DNA of 64,000 bases from CAZEQK01 sp964514395 (GTDB taxonomy: Bacteria > Bacillota > Bacilli > Tepidibacillales > Tepidibacillaceae). The position numbers and the translations under genes are program-made. Under the pieces are notes generated by a model. It was given only the letters and a program-made list of their open reading frames with translations. It searched no databases and had not been told where the DNA came from. The stretch spans positions 8,467 through 72,466 of the forward strand of contig CAZEQK010000014.1 in the NCBI GenBank assembly GCA_964514395.1. Reading direction: 5' to 3'. Each line of letters opens with the position of its first letter. Position 1 is the stretch's first letter. Below, piece after piece: positions 8,937 to 16,212 of the stretch.

Positions 8937-9380
8937 ATGGATAAAAATCAAATTAATCAGTTGCTTTCTCCAAAGATAAAATTAGTTCGGACAGAAGCAA
9001 ATTACTCTCAAGAAAAAATGGCAGAGATACTAGGTGTTTCAAAGAAGACTTTGGTTCAAATTGAAAAAGGAAGAATGGAAGCAGGTTGGTCTACTGTAGT
9101 TACTCTCTGCGCCTTATTTCGTAACAGTGAAATTTTACAAGCAAGCCTTGGAAGTGCCCCTTTAGAAGTGTTGGAAGTGATTGCGCATGAAACAATCAAT
9201 AGTCCTCTTGATAAAACACTAGGAGGAAAGGTTTGGTGGAAAGAAATAGAGAGGAAAGGTAAATATCGATTACAGCAGAATCTGTTCAGTCAACACTATC
9301 GAATTCTAGATGAAGAAAACTATCGCTACGTTAGTTCTTTTAACAAGGAAGAAGTTTTCGATTATTTTCATCGTTTATAA
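8937..9380 (+). CDS. Xre-family helix-turn-helix regulator
   Basis: A 147-residue cytosolic DNA-binding protein. A Cro/C1-type helix-turn-helix spans about residues 10-65 (IKLVRTEANYSQEKMAEILG with SKKTLVQIEKGR as recognition helix). The C-terminal half (about 75-147) contains WWKEIERKGKYRLQQN and is not a domain I recognise; it may sense a ligand or partner. The gene starts 18 bases after a TGTAAATTTACA palindrome, so autoregulation is likely. It heads a co-directional set of three membrane or exported proteins inside the inverted-repeat element and probably controls them. The start has a weak GGCGG ribosome site. Confidence 0.85.
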   Translation: MDKNQINQLLSPKIKLVRTEANYSQEKMAEILGVSKKTLVQIEKGRMEAGWSTVVTLCALFRNSEILQASLGSAPLEVLEVIAHETINSPLDKTLGGKVWWKEIERKGKYRLQQNLFSQHYRILDEENYRYVSSFNKEEVFDYFHRL

Positions 9381-9392
9381 AAGAGTTAATAC

Positions 9393-9647
9393 ATGGTCTA
9401 TAAATTCTTTGCTTTTATGATTCTTTCTCCTTTACGCCCTATGTTTGTTGGCTACATTGCTACTAGACGAACACGGAAATTAAGTATGGCGATCCTTGGT
9501 GCCATTTTAATCAATGCCGTTGTGATTGCTGTCGCAAGTTACTGGTGGTTTAACACAGCCACAGATGGGCTTGCTCAAGGATTAGGCGTTGCTTATTATG
9601 GGATCTATCAGCTTTATAAATATCATCCTTTTTGTTCGTTTAAGTAA
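9393..9647 (+). CDS. small membrane protein, unknown function
   Basis: An 84-residue protein with two predicted membrane segments: one near residues 5-22, then a basic stretch (ATRRTRKLS), then a longer one near 32-52. A glycine-containing third segment (LAQGLGVAYYGIYQLYKY) follows. The gene starts 12 bases after the Xre stop and probably shares its transcript. I do not recognise the family. The ending PFCSFK is abrupt, so the C-terminus may have been altered by a frameshift. The ribosome site is weak. The inverted-repeat context suggests accessory cargo. Confidence 0.6.
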   Translation: MVYKFFAFMILSPLRPMFVGYIATRRTRKLSMAILGAILINAVVIAVASYWWFNTATDGLAQGLGVAYYGIYQLYKYHPFCSFK

Positions 9648-9682
9648 GTAACATATTATTATATATGAAAGAAGGGATTACG

Positions 9683-10381
9683 TTGAAAAGAAAAATTGCT
9701 TTAGGTGTACTGCTCGTAGTTGCTATCATTTATTCGATTCATTTATATCAAACATGGGAATCCGATGTGGTCACAGATTTGCAAGGAAAAATCTATTACA
9801 CGAAACGAGTGGACGGGGTACTTCAACTCTTCTCTGCGAACGCAAACTTAACAGATGAAAAATTAATCTACTCCCATTCTGGAGAAGAAAATAATAATAT
9901 AATTGACTTTTACTATGATAAAGAAGCCGACTTGATTTATTTTATTGCGATGGATAATCGAGAATGGTGTTTGTTTTCAATAAAAAAAGAAGGAACAGAA
10001 CTACGTTATATGAAGAGGTTTGATAAAACTGAGCATTGGAAGGAGTTTACAAAATACTATATCCAAACAGAGTTCAACTCTATGATGCTCAAAAATAAAA
10101 ATGGATCTTTGTATCTAATAAAAGGTGACAAAGAAGAATTGCTTAAAAAATTCACTGGAATTTACGATTCTAAATTTAATGCGGGATTTGTACCAATTGG
10201 CTTTTCTCCTGATGGTAAATATGTTATCTACCACGCTACAGAGCACTTTACTCCTATAGGGACTCTCCTAGAAGGGATGCTTCGTCAATCTGTCGGGCAA
10301 ACCTATATTATGGATTTAGAAACCAAAAAAATAGAAAGCTACCCTGACTTTTATCACTTGCAGTGGATAATAGATAATTAA
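9683..10381 (+). CDS. membrane-anchored exported protein, unknown function
   Basis: A 232-residue protein with an N-terminal hydrophobic anchor (IALGVLLVVAIIYSIHLY) and an extracytoplasmic part rich in beta-type repeats such as GKIYYTKRVDGVLQLFSAN, IYFIAMDNREWCLFSI and GKYVIYHATEHF. These recall the TolB/DUF5050-like beta-propeller style, an inference from pattern only. The TTG at 9683 is preferred as start because GAAGGGA sits five bases upstream; an ATG six codons earlier (9665) would overlap that site. It lies between two other small cargo genes of the inverted-repeat element. Specific function unknown. Confidence 0.65.
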   Translation: MKRKIALGVLLVVAIIYSIHLYQTWESDVVTDLQGKIYYTKRVDGVLQLFSANANLTDEKLIYSHSGEENNNIIDFYYDKEADLIYFIAMDNREWCLFSIKKEGTELRYMKRFDKTEHWKEFTKYYIQTEFNSMMLKNKNGSLYLIKGDKEELLKKFTGIYDSKFNAGFVPIGFSPDGKYVIYHATEHFTPIGTLLEGMLRQSVGQTYIMDLETKKIESYPDFYHLQWIIDN

Positions 10382-10487
10382 CATTTACCAGTCTTTTGAA
10401 AAAGGGGGATTTAAAGCGGTACAAAAATATACGATTATCATAATAATAATTTTAATATTAGTAGGCATAACTAGTGGTTTATTATAT

Positions 10488-10829
10488 ATGCTTAATAACG
10501 GAAATCCGTATGCAAAACATATCGCTAATAAGTACGTTCCAGTACATTTAGAAGAAATGGGATATAATAACGATGAAATCAAAGAAGCGCATTATGTAGA
10601 ACCGAAGCATCTAATCAATGAAGATTTCTATCATGGACATTATATGGTTATTTCCATAGATGAACCAGATACAACATATTATTACGGAATAACGAAAAAA
10701 GGTAAGAAAGTTATACAATTCTGTGAAAAAGATAGGTTGTTACCAAATGTAGTTACCGATAGAGTTAGGACGGAGACAAAACATAGTGAAGAAAATTGTG
10801 TGAGCTATCTTGAAAATAGAATAAGATGA
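10488..10829 (+). CDS. DUF3139-like small exported protein; native start apparently lost
   Basis: 113 residues from the first in-frame ATG, containing GNPYAKHIANKYVPVHLEEMGY and a tyrosine-rich core (TTYYYGITKKGKK). This pattern resembles the DUF3139 family of small Bacillales proteins with one N-terminal anchor. The frame stays open upstream to a stop at 10371, and the missing anchor is encoded there (a run of Ile/Leu around 10430-10470). AAAGGGGG at 10401-10408 is correctly placed for a start at 10419, but that codon is GTA, not GTG. No ATG, GTG or TTG lies between. The gene may therefore be crippled or expressed only as an anchorless form. Confidence 0.55.
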   Translation: MLNNGNPYAKHIANKYVPVHLEEMGYNNDEIKEAHYVEPKHLINEDFYHGHYMVISIDEPDTTYYYGITKKGKKVIQFCEKDRLLPNVVTDRVRTETKHSEENCVSYLENRIR

Positions 10830-10869
10830 ATTACTACTTTGTTAAATATGAGAATTACACCATAAAAAT

Positions 10870-10903
10870 AAATGGAGAGATATTGGATATCCCTCCATTT
10901 TTG
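10870..10903 (+). terminator. intrinsic terminator of the cargo genes
   Basis: The stem 10870-10877 pairs with 10893-10900 and extends inward through GATAT/ATATC; Ts follow. Confidence 0.75.
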
Positions 10904-10975
10904 TTACTTAAACGCTTGATATTACTTATATAAATGCGTTGCGAATTCGGGTTAAAAGTCCAATGTTTTTTGGTA

Positions 10976-11021
10976 TTTTGTACTCCAAAATGGAACCCGT
11001 TAAGTTAAACTATGGTCTTTT
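10976..11021 (-). repeat. right terminal inverted repeat
   Basis: Reverse complement of the 46-bp repeat at 8503-8548 with one mismatch, followed by TA (11022-11023). Confidence 0.9.
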
Positions 11022-11051
11022 TATATATAACAAAAAATAGGAGGTGAAGAG

Positions 11052-11102
11052 ATGATAGTAAAGACATTTCAAATCATTAAACATGAGAGGCCTGACACTT
11101 GA
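11052..11102 (+). CDS. 16-residue peptide ORF (YrzI module 1, first ORF)
   Basis: AGGAGGTGA (11039-11047) precedes an ATG and a 16-codon frame, MIVKTFQIIKHERPDT. It ends 25 bases before the YrzI-like ORF at 11128. The same layout of a very short peptide followed by a YrzI-like peptide is repeated just downstream (11320 and 11406). It could be a coupled leader peptide. The strong ribosome site is the main support. Confidence 0.4.
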   Translation: MIVKTFQIIKHERPDT

Positions 11103-11127
11103 ACTTAATGAAAGGAGGTAAATTTAC

Positions 11128-11274
11128 ATGATGGTATCTATTTTTAATTTATCTATAACAGTAAAAAAAGCTTCTAACGCTTCACTATGTATAAAACACT
11201 TTGAAAATTTACGTGTAGAGAAACAAATTGAAACATTAAAGGATAAGTATAACTCATCAATAAATATTTATTAA
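11128..11274 (+). CDS. YrzI family small protein
   Basis: A 48-residue peptide with AAAGGAGGT (11111-11119) upstream. It begins MMVSIFNLSITVKK and has a charged amphipathic C-terminus (RVEKQIETLKDKYN). This pattern, an aromatic F-type start with a TxTxKK turn and a charged helix, matches the YrzI family of small probable sporulation proteins of Bacillus, which often occur as tandem copies. The second copy at 11406 shares the start pattern (MMFNFFNFSIAVQTKK). Function unknown. The 2.5-kb inverted-repeat element lies immediately upstream. Confidence 0.6.
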   Translation: MMVSIFNLSITVKKASNASLCIKHFENLRVEKQIETLKDKYNSSINIY

Positions 11275-11319
11275 TTTGATCTATAGTTAGTAAAATATCC
11301 TAAGAAAGAGGTGTATTAA

Positions 11320-11376
11320 ATGTTTATTACCAAGATTTTAGTTAATTTTTCAAAAGAAATGATGGATACAACCTGA
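11320..11376 (+). CDS. 18-residue peptide ORF (YrzI module 2, first ORF)
   Basis: AGAAAGAGGTG precedes an ATG and an 18-codon frame, MFITKILVNFSKEMMDTT. It occupies the same position relative to the second YrzI-like ORF as the 16-residue peptide does to the first. Support is the ribosome site and the repeated gene order. Confidence 0.4.
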   Translation: MFITKILVNFSKEMMDTT

Positions 11377-11405
11377 CTATTAGAGGATAGGAGATCTTAG
11401 TCATA

Positions 11406-11486
11406 ATGATGTTTAATTTTTTTAACTTTTCCATTGCTGTTCAAACAAAAAAAACGATGGCAAACTTAAACATAAATTTTTTGTGA
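11406..11486 (+). CDS. YrzI-like peptide, short copy
   Basis: A 26-codon frame starting MMFNFFNFSIAVQTKK with ATAGGAGAT about 11 bases upstream. The first 16 residues align with the 48-residue YrzI-like peptide at 11128 (MMVSIFNLSITVKK), but the charged C-terminal helix is missing, so this copy looks truncated. It ends shortly before the attenuator-like hairpin region. Confidence 0.45.
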   Translation: MMFNFFNFSIAVQTKKTMANLNINFL

Positions 11487-11505
11487 TGTTTTTCTAATCA
11501 ACCTA

Positions 11506-11592
11506 ACGCCTGTTATCTCCCAAGGGGGTAATTAGTGGCGGTTGGCTATCGGACAATACTTAATAAACCGCCATAACTACGGCGGTTTTTTT
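11506..11592 (+). promoter_or_regulatory. attenuator-like leader with competing hairpins
   Basis: The terminator stem AAACCGCC (11565-11572) with GGCGGTTT (11581-11588) ends in seven Ts. An upstream segment TGGCGGTT (11536-11543) is fully complementary to AACCGCCA (11566-11573), so an alternative pairing would open the terminator. Another hairpin (CGCC...CTCCCAAGGGGG...GGCG, about 11507-11540) could sequester the anti-terminator arm. It may end the YrzI transcript or control read-through into the yfhP-like gene at 11673. Confidence 0.5.
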
Positions 11593-11672
11593 AAATCATG
11601 TATAAATAAATAGGATTAATTTGGTAGGAAAAAGCAAATAATAGTATGACAAAGACATAATGGAGGTTTAAA

Positions 11673-12653
11673 ATGGATACTGCAAGTCATTTTGTAATAG
11701 GAATAAGTATTGCTGGTCTAGCACATATCAGCCCAGCTGTCGCTAATGATCCTGTTTTATCCCATGCTATTATCATAAGTTCCATTATAAATTCCCAGGC
11801 ACCTGATTTTGATGGTTTAAGTAGACTATGGGGTGGTACTTATAATTACATTAAAAACCATCGTGGTATTACCCACTCTATACCTGCTATTTTTTTATTA
11901 CCTACCTTCATCTCTTTACTTATTTTTATGTTTTATCCAACCATATCCTATACTCAGCTATGGTTTTGGTCTTTTCTTTCTGTCTTTATCCACGTTTTTT
12001 TAGATATATTTAACGCTTATGGAACACAGGTATTAAGGCCGTTTTCTGAAAGTTGGGTCTCATTTAATAGTATTAATATTTTTGATCCATTTCTTTTTAT
12101 CGCTCACATGTTAGCAATTATTTTATGGATATTTAGTGACTATAATCAGTCATTTGTGTTTGTTCTAATCTTTCTTATCACCATTTCCTATATTATTTGG
12201 AGGGTATATAGTCGCAAAAAGATATTATACTATCTCATTCAGAATTACCATTTAGAGGGGAAGATTACTCTTTTACCCACGATAAAATGGTCCACATGGA
12301 ACATAATACAAGAGCTCCCTGCCTCATATGACTTAGGCTTAATTACGAACTATAAATTAGAATGGCTAGACACAAAAATAAAATATCAAGAACACGCTAG
12401 TGTTGAAAAAGCAAGGAAGGACAAAAAAATAAAGGCATTTCTCTATTTCACTAGCTTTGCATATCCTGAATGGAAAAAAACCGACTTTGGGTATGAGGTT
12501 CAGTTCATTGATCTACGATATCGCTTTAAAAATCAATATCCGTTTCTTGCCATTGCTTTATTAGACGAAAACCTTGAGATTATTAAGTCCTATACTGGTT
12601 GGGTTTATAATCAAAGTTATATTGATAAAAAAGTCTATTCTGTGATCAAATAA
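11673..12653 (+). CDS. yfhP: membrane-bound metal-dependent hydrolase, YfhP/YdjM type
   Basis: A 326-residue protein closely patterned on B. subtilis YfhP. It starts MDTASHFVIGISIAGLA, with the metal-binding motifs SQAPDFD (about 44-50) and NHRGITHSI (about 64-72), followed by four hydrophobic segments to about residue 175 and a soluble C-terminal domain ending near SYTGWV. The DUF457/YdjM family is predicted to be a membrane hydrolase using His/Asp-bound metal; its substrate is unknown. TGGAGG precedes the ATG. It follows an attenuator-like hairpin and is convergent with the next gene, separated by 28 bp without an obvious terminator. Confidence 0.85.
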   Translation: MDTASHFVIGISIAGLAHISPAVANDPVLSHAIIISSIINSQAPDFDGLSRLWGGTYNYIKNHRGITHSIPAIFLLPTFISLLIFMFYPTISYTQLWFWSFLSVFIHVFLDIFNAYGTQVLRPFSESWVSFNSINIFDPFLFIAHMLAIILWIFSDYNQSFVFVLIFLITISYIIWRVYSRKKILYYLIQNYHLEGKITLLPTIKWSTWNIIQELPASYDLGLITNYKLEWLDTKIKYQEHASVEKARKDKKIKAFLYFTSFAYPEWKKTDFGYEVQFIDLRYRFKNQYPFLAIALLDENLEIIKSYTGWVYNQSYIDKKVYSVIK

Positions 12654-12681
12654 ATGTTAGACATATTTACTTCTATTATTA

Positions 12682-13530
12682 TTAAATTTGCATAATTAAT
12701 TTTTCAAAATGACCATTAGGCTGTTGATAGATCACTAATAAATGTGTTCCATTTTTATCAACTAAGATAAACGGCATAGGAGGGGAGAAATATCTTAAAT
12801 AATTGTTTGATAATCCTAAAACATAATTTTTATATAAGCCTTCCCACAATCCACCAAGGACGTTTTCCCAATTCTCGTCAGTAATTACTTTAGATTGGTG
12901 TCTTTTTAGGGAAAATGTATCTAAATCATATATTTCATAGTTTAATTGATTAATATTTAATTCCTTTAATGCCTGGGTTAGTAATTGCTTTCTTTGCTCA
13001 TTATAAAATTGATCAAGCTTTGTTTGTGACTCTACTTGTCTAGCGTTTTTCGCTTGTTTAAAAGCCTCTAAATTATTTTGAAAATAAGTAACATACATTT
13101 TATCTGAAGTCACTGCTTGTTTACTAGTGATAATATCATCATCATGAATTTCAGCATGATGATAAGATAAAAGCTGATAAACAGAATCATCTTTTTGCAA
13201 AGGTATTTCCATTTTATTAACAATCCAATCCGCATTTTCCTTCCATGGATAGCTCATTTGAACCAAATATCCATTTTTATATAAAAGATTTACATCCTGA
13301 CGTAAATAAACCTTTTCACTAGTTTTTGACCAATCATCTGCAACTAAGCGATATTTCCCATTTGTTTCAAAGACTTCTAAATTAGACCCTAGATCCGTAA
13401 ATGTTACTTTTTGATTAATTGGAAAAAATTGAATCGTAGTTTTTTCTATTGGTTTTTTATACCAATGCCAGAATAAGAAAAAAAGCACAAATATGAAAAT
13501 AAAGAGAAGTATTTTTTTAAACACACCCAC
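12682..13530 (-). CDS. membrane-anchored protein, unknown function
   Basis: A 282-residue protein with a single N-terminal membrane anchor (residues 6-24, KILLFIFIFVLFFLFWHWY) followed by a large extracytoplasmic region. It has no lipobox. The soluble part has many aromatic residues, a charged helical stretch (about 155-190, KQAKNARQVESQTKLDQFY) and a C-terminal beta-rich segment (FILVDKNGTHLLVIYQ). I do not recognise the family. It is monocistronic and convergent with the yfhP-like gene; the first dispersed repeat copy lies just upstream of it. Confidence 0.75.
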   Translation of the reverse strand: MGVFKKILLFIFIFVLFFLFWHWYKKPIEKTTIQFFPINQKVTFTDLGSNLEVFETNGKYRLVADDWSKTSEKVYLRQDVNLLYKNGYLVQMSYPWKENADWIVNKMEIPLQKDDSVYQLLSYHHAEIHDDDIITSKQAVTSDKMYVTYFQNNLEAFKQAKNARQVESQTKLDQFYNEQRKQLLTQALKELNINQLNYEIYDLDTFSLKRHQSKVITDENWENVLGGLWEGLYKNYVLGLSNNYLRYFSPPMPFILVDKNGTHLLVIYQQPNGHFEKLIMQI

Positions 13531-13556
13531 TATCCTCCACTCCCTATTACCAATTT

Positions 13557-13728
13557 TTTTATCTTCGGTTTCAACAAGACTCCCTCTTCAACACCGCAAG
13601 AGGGAGTTGTTTCAATCCTCGAAATAAGGCCAGCATAGCACGACTTAATGCTTTAGCATTTAGTGTGACTTGTGCCCTAAGGTTCAGGTAGAGATAAAAA
13701 ACTCTATCTGAACCAAGTCTTCTTTATT
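13557..13728 (+). repeat. dispersed structured repeat, copy 1 (long form)
   Basis: A 172-bp intergenic unit with three foldback parts: ACTCCCTCTT...AAGAGGGAGT (13580-13607), AATGCTTTAGCATT in the middle, and GGTTCAGG...CTGAACC (13681-13714). Near-identical copies lie at 19671-19798 (shorter) and, inverted, at 56895-57053. Together with the terminator at 13822 it fills the 360-bp gap. Confidence 0.85.
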
Positions 13729-13811
13729 GGTAACCTTATTAAACCCTATGAGACAAACTTCAAAAAATGCACACTTTTTAGATGAACCGATAAGAATTTT
13801 TTAAAACAGAC

Positions 13812-13843
13812 AAATAAAAAAGATCTGTGAAAAATCACAGATC
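13812..13843 (-). terminator. intrinsic terminator of the aminotransferase gene
   Basis: GATCTGTGA/TCACAGATC (13822-13830 with 13835-13843) has a 4-nt loop, followed by a T tract on the minus strand. Confidence 0.85.
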
Positions 13844-13890
13844 AAGATGCAGATAAAGTCTACAAAAAATGTTGCTACTGAATAATTAAG

Positions 13891-15066
13891 TTACATACGA
13901 TTAAAATAATCTTCAGCTGCTCTAATGGCCTTGCCTTGATTAATTACAACATTTAATTCCACAAGTATAGCTTCTAAAGCAGATAAAAACAGGAGCACAT
14001 TGCTTCTTTGTGAAGAATAGCCCATTAACCCAATTCTCCATATTTGCCCTTTTAATGGTCCAAGTCCTCCACCTATTTCAATTCCATATCGCTCAAGTAA
14101 TAATTTTCGAACCTTTGCATCCTCTGCATTTTTAGGAACTCTTACAGAGGTCAGCATTGGTAATCTATATTCTTTTTGAGCAAGAAGCTCAAGACCCATC
14201 GCTTCAAGCCCTAATTGAAGTGCCCTACCATTCATTTCATGTCGCTTAAATGTATTTTCTAAGCCTTCATCCTTGATTAAACCCAACGCTTCATGTAAGG
14301 AATAAATCATGCTGATCGGTGCTGTATGATGATAAAAACGTTCTTTTCCCCAATAGGCTTGTATCATAGAGAGATCTAAATACCAGCTTTGGACTTTTGT
14401 TTTTCTATTATTTAATATTTCAACTGCCTTATCACTCAAGCTTACAGGTGATAAACCTGGAGGAGCACTAATACATTTTTGTGTACCACTATATACTGCA
14501 TCTATTCCTAATTCATCAACGCCAACCTTCGTTCCACCAAGAGACGTAACAGCATCTACAAAAAATAATACGCTATATTCCTTTACAAGCTTTGATATCT
14601 CTTCTAATGGCTGCTGTACTCCTGTCGAGGTTTCCGCATGCACTATTGCAACAGCCTTAACCTCAGAATTGTTTTTTAAGGCAACTTCAATATCCTTTGG
14701 TTCTATAATTTTTCCCCATTCTGCCTCTACTTGGATGACTTCTGCTCCAGACCTTTCCGCTACATCTACCATTCTTTGTCCGAATAATCCATTGACACCA
14801 ATAATCACCTTATCACCTGGTTCAATAAGATTAACAAAAATCGTTTCCATTCCAGAACTACCTGTCCCTGACATTGCTACAGTGACTTTATTTTCTGTCT
14901 CGTATACGTAGCGAATAAGCTCCATTGTCTCATTCATTATTTTAAGAAATTCAGGATCTAGGTGACCTAATAATGGTGTTGCCATTGCCTTTAGTACATT
15001 TGGGTGTACATCACTAGGTCCAGGACCCATTAAAAGACGCTTTGGTAAGATTAATTCTTCTCTCAT
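13891..15066 (-). CDS. class V aminotransferase (alanine-glyoxylate transaminase family)
   Basis: A 391-residue PLP enzyme of the alanine/serine-glyoxylate aminotransferase group, which also includes PucG. It starts with the family motif LLMGPGPSDVHPNVL, has the cofactor-binding SGTGSSGMET near 66-75 and VDAVTSLGG near 170, and carries the PLP lysine in SGTQKCISAPPG near 190-200. It probably transfers an amino group to glyoxylate or pyruvate; the donor cannot be read from the sequence. No purine catabolism genes are near, so a PucG role is not supported by context. A second member of the same fold lies at 28788. AGGAGG precedes the ATG. Confidence 0.87.
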   Translation of the reverse strand: MREELILPKRLLMGPGPSDVHPNVLKAMATPLLGHLDPEFLKIMNETMELIRYVYETENKVTVAMSGTGSSGMETIFVNLIEPGDKVIIGVNGLFGQRMVDVAERSGAEVIQVEAEWGKIIEPKDIEVALKNNSEVKAVAIVHAETSTGVQQPLEEISKLVKEYSVLFFVDAVTSLGGTKVGVDELGIDAVYSGTQKCISAPPGLSPVSLSDKAVEILNNRKTKVQSWYLDLSMIQAYWGKERFYHHTAPISMIYSLHEALGLIKDEGLENTFKRHEMNGRALQLGLEAMGLELLAQKEYRLPMLTSVRVPKNAEDAKVRKLLLERYGIEIGGGLGPLKGQIWRIGLMGYSSQRSNVLLFLSALEAILVELNVVINQGKAIRAAEDYFNRM

Positions 15067-15170
15067 ATCTACATACCTCCTATAGAAAAATTACCCTATA
15101 TAATAAAATACCACATTTTATTATATATTACTTTAGAATTTCACATATAATTTTTTTTACATATAAAATA

Positions 15171-15207
15171 AACCTTCTTCCAATAAGGAAGAAGGCAAGA
15201 AGGTTTT
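15171..15207 (-). terminator. intrinsic terminator after sodA
   Basis: CCTTCTTCC and GGAAGAAGG pair across a 5-nt loop, with a T-rich tract on the minus strand. Confidence 0.75.
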
Positions 15208-15221
15208 TCTCTCATATAATT

Positions 15222-15824
15222 TTATTTAGCTTTTGCAGCTTCAAATCTTTTATTCACATCATCCCAATTTACTACATTCCAAAATGCATCGATATAGGCA
15301 CCACGTTTATTTTGATATTTAAGATAGTAAGCATGCTCCCATACGTCCAATACTAGTAATGGTACTACTCCCCATTGAGTTAGGTTTTGATGCTTTTCAG
15401 ATTGAAGTACCTCTAATTTATCAGCAGCTGGTGAGTAAACAAGTAATCCCCAACCAGAGCCTTCAACTGCAGCAGTAGCTTGTGTGTAATGTGCTTTAAA
15501 TGCGTCAAAGCTACCAAAGTCTGCTTTAATTTGTTCTGCAATAGCACCTGTTGCTTCTCCACCACCATTTGGTGACATGTTGTTCCAAAAAATACTGTGT
15601 AAATAATGACCTGATCCATGGAATGCTGCTTCTTTTTCCCAATGTTTAACTAATCCAAAATCTCCGGATTCACGAGCTTCTGCTAATTTTTCTTCTGCTT
15701 TATTTAGACCATTAACATATCCTAAATGATGGATATCATGGTGAAGACGCATCGTTTGCTCATCAATATGTGGTTCCAATGCATTATATTCATATGGTAA
15801 CGCTGGTAATTCATGTTTTTTCAT
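15222..15824 (-). CDS. sodA: superoxide dismutase, Mn type
   Basis: A 200-residue cytosolic Fe/Mn superoxide dismutase. Metal ligands are visible as His28 (RLHHDIHH), His76 (YLHSIFW), Asp160 and His164 (DVWEHAYY). Gly72, and a glutamine in EKHQNL before the DVWEH motif, are where Mn-type enzymes place theirs, so manganese is likely. The frame stays open 25 codons upstream, but AAGGAGGAATTTATT places the start at 15824, and the protein then begins MKKHELPALPYEYNALEP as usual for the family. A consensus promoter lies about 100 bp upstream. It is monocistronic and divergent from the AGCS symporter gene. Confidence 0.94.
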   Translation of the reverse strand: MKKHELPALPYEYNALEPHIDEQTMRLHHDIHHLGYVNGLNKAEEKLAEARESGDFGLVKHWEKEAAFHGSGHYLHSIFWNNMSPNGGGEATGAIAEQIKADFGSFDAFKAHYTQATAAVEGSGWGLLVYSPAADKLEVLQSEKHQNLTQWGVVPLLVLDVWEHAYYLKYQNKRGAYIDAFWNVVNWDDVNKRFEAAKAK

Positions 15825-15923
15825 AATAAATTCCTCCTTAAAATATATGTACATTTTTCCATAGTAATAAATTAACCTTAATGTTTTAAAAATATGCACT
15901 ATTAAATGTTTCTCTCGTTATTT

Positions 15924-15952
15924 ATTATGTTCTATTTTCTATATAATGTCAA
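15924..15952 (-). promoter_or_regulatory. sigma-A promoter of sodA
   Basis: On the minus strand TTGACA (15952-15947), a 17-bp spacer and CATAAT (15929-15924). The rest of the 388-bp gap to the AGCS gene is AT-rich with no gene seen. Confidence 0.75.
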
Positions 15953-16212
15953 CTACAAAGTTTATAAAGTTTTTCAATATGCTAATGTTATTAACGATAA
16001 CTAGTTAAAATAAGCAATTCATTTCTCTATTCAACTATTATTCATCTCACTAAATAATCTCACTTTAAATTATTCATTGTTATGTGACTAAATATTATCA
16101 TTTTCGATTTATTCATCTATAAAATAATCAAAGTAATTTATATTTATACATTTACTAATATTGGTTTTTAGAATAAAATATAATTTGTAAATAAAATTTC
16201 AGAGGTGAACTT

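Larger units (their letters stand above)
8503..11021. mobile_element. putative 2.5-kb element bounded by 46-bp inverted repeats
   Basis: The ends are near-perfect inverted repeats (8503-8548 and 10976-11021; one mismatch in 46). Each end is flanked externally by a TA dinucleotide (8501-8502 and 11022-11023), as after TA-target insertion of the Tc1/mariner/IS630 type. The interior holds a Xre-type regulator, three small membrane or exported proteins and two hairpin terminators, but no transposase. It interrupts a region of small peptide ORFs. It could be a non-autonomous transposon with cargo or an invertible segment; the sequence alone cannot decide. Confidence 0.6.
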
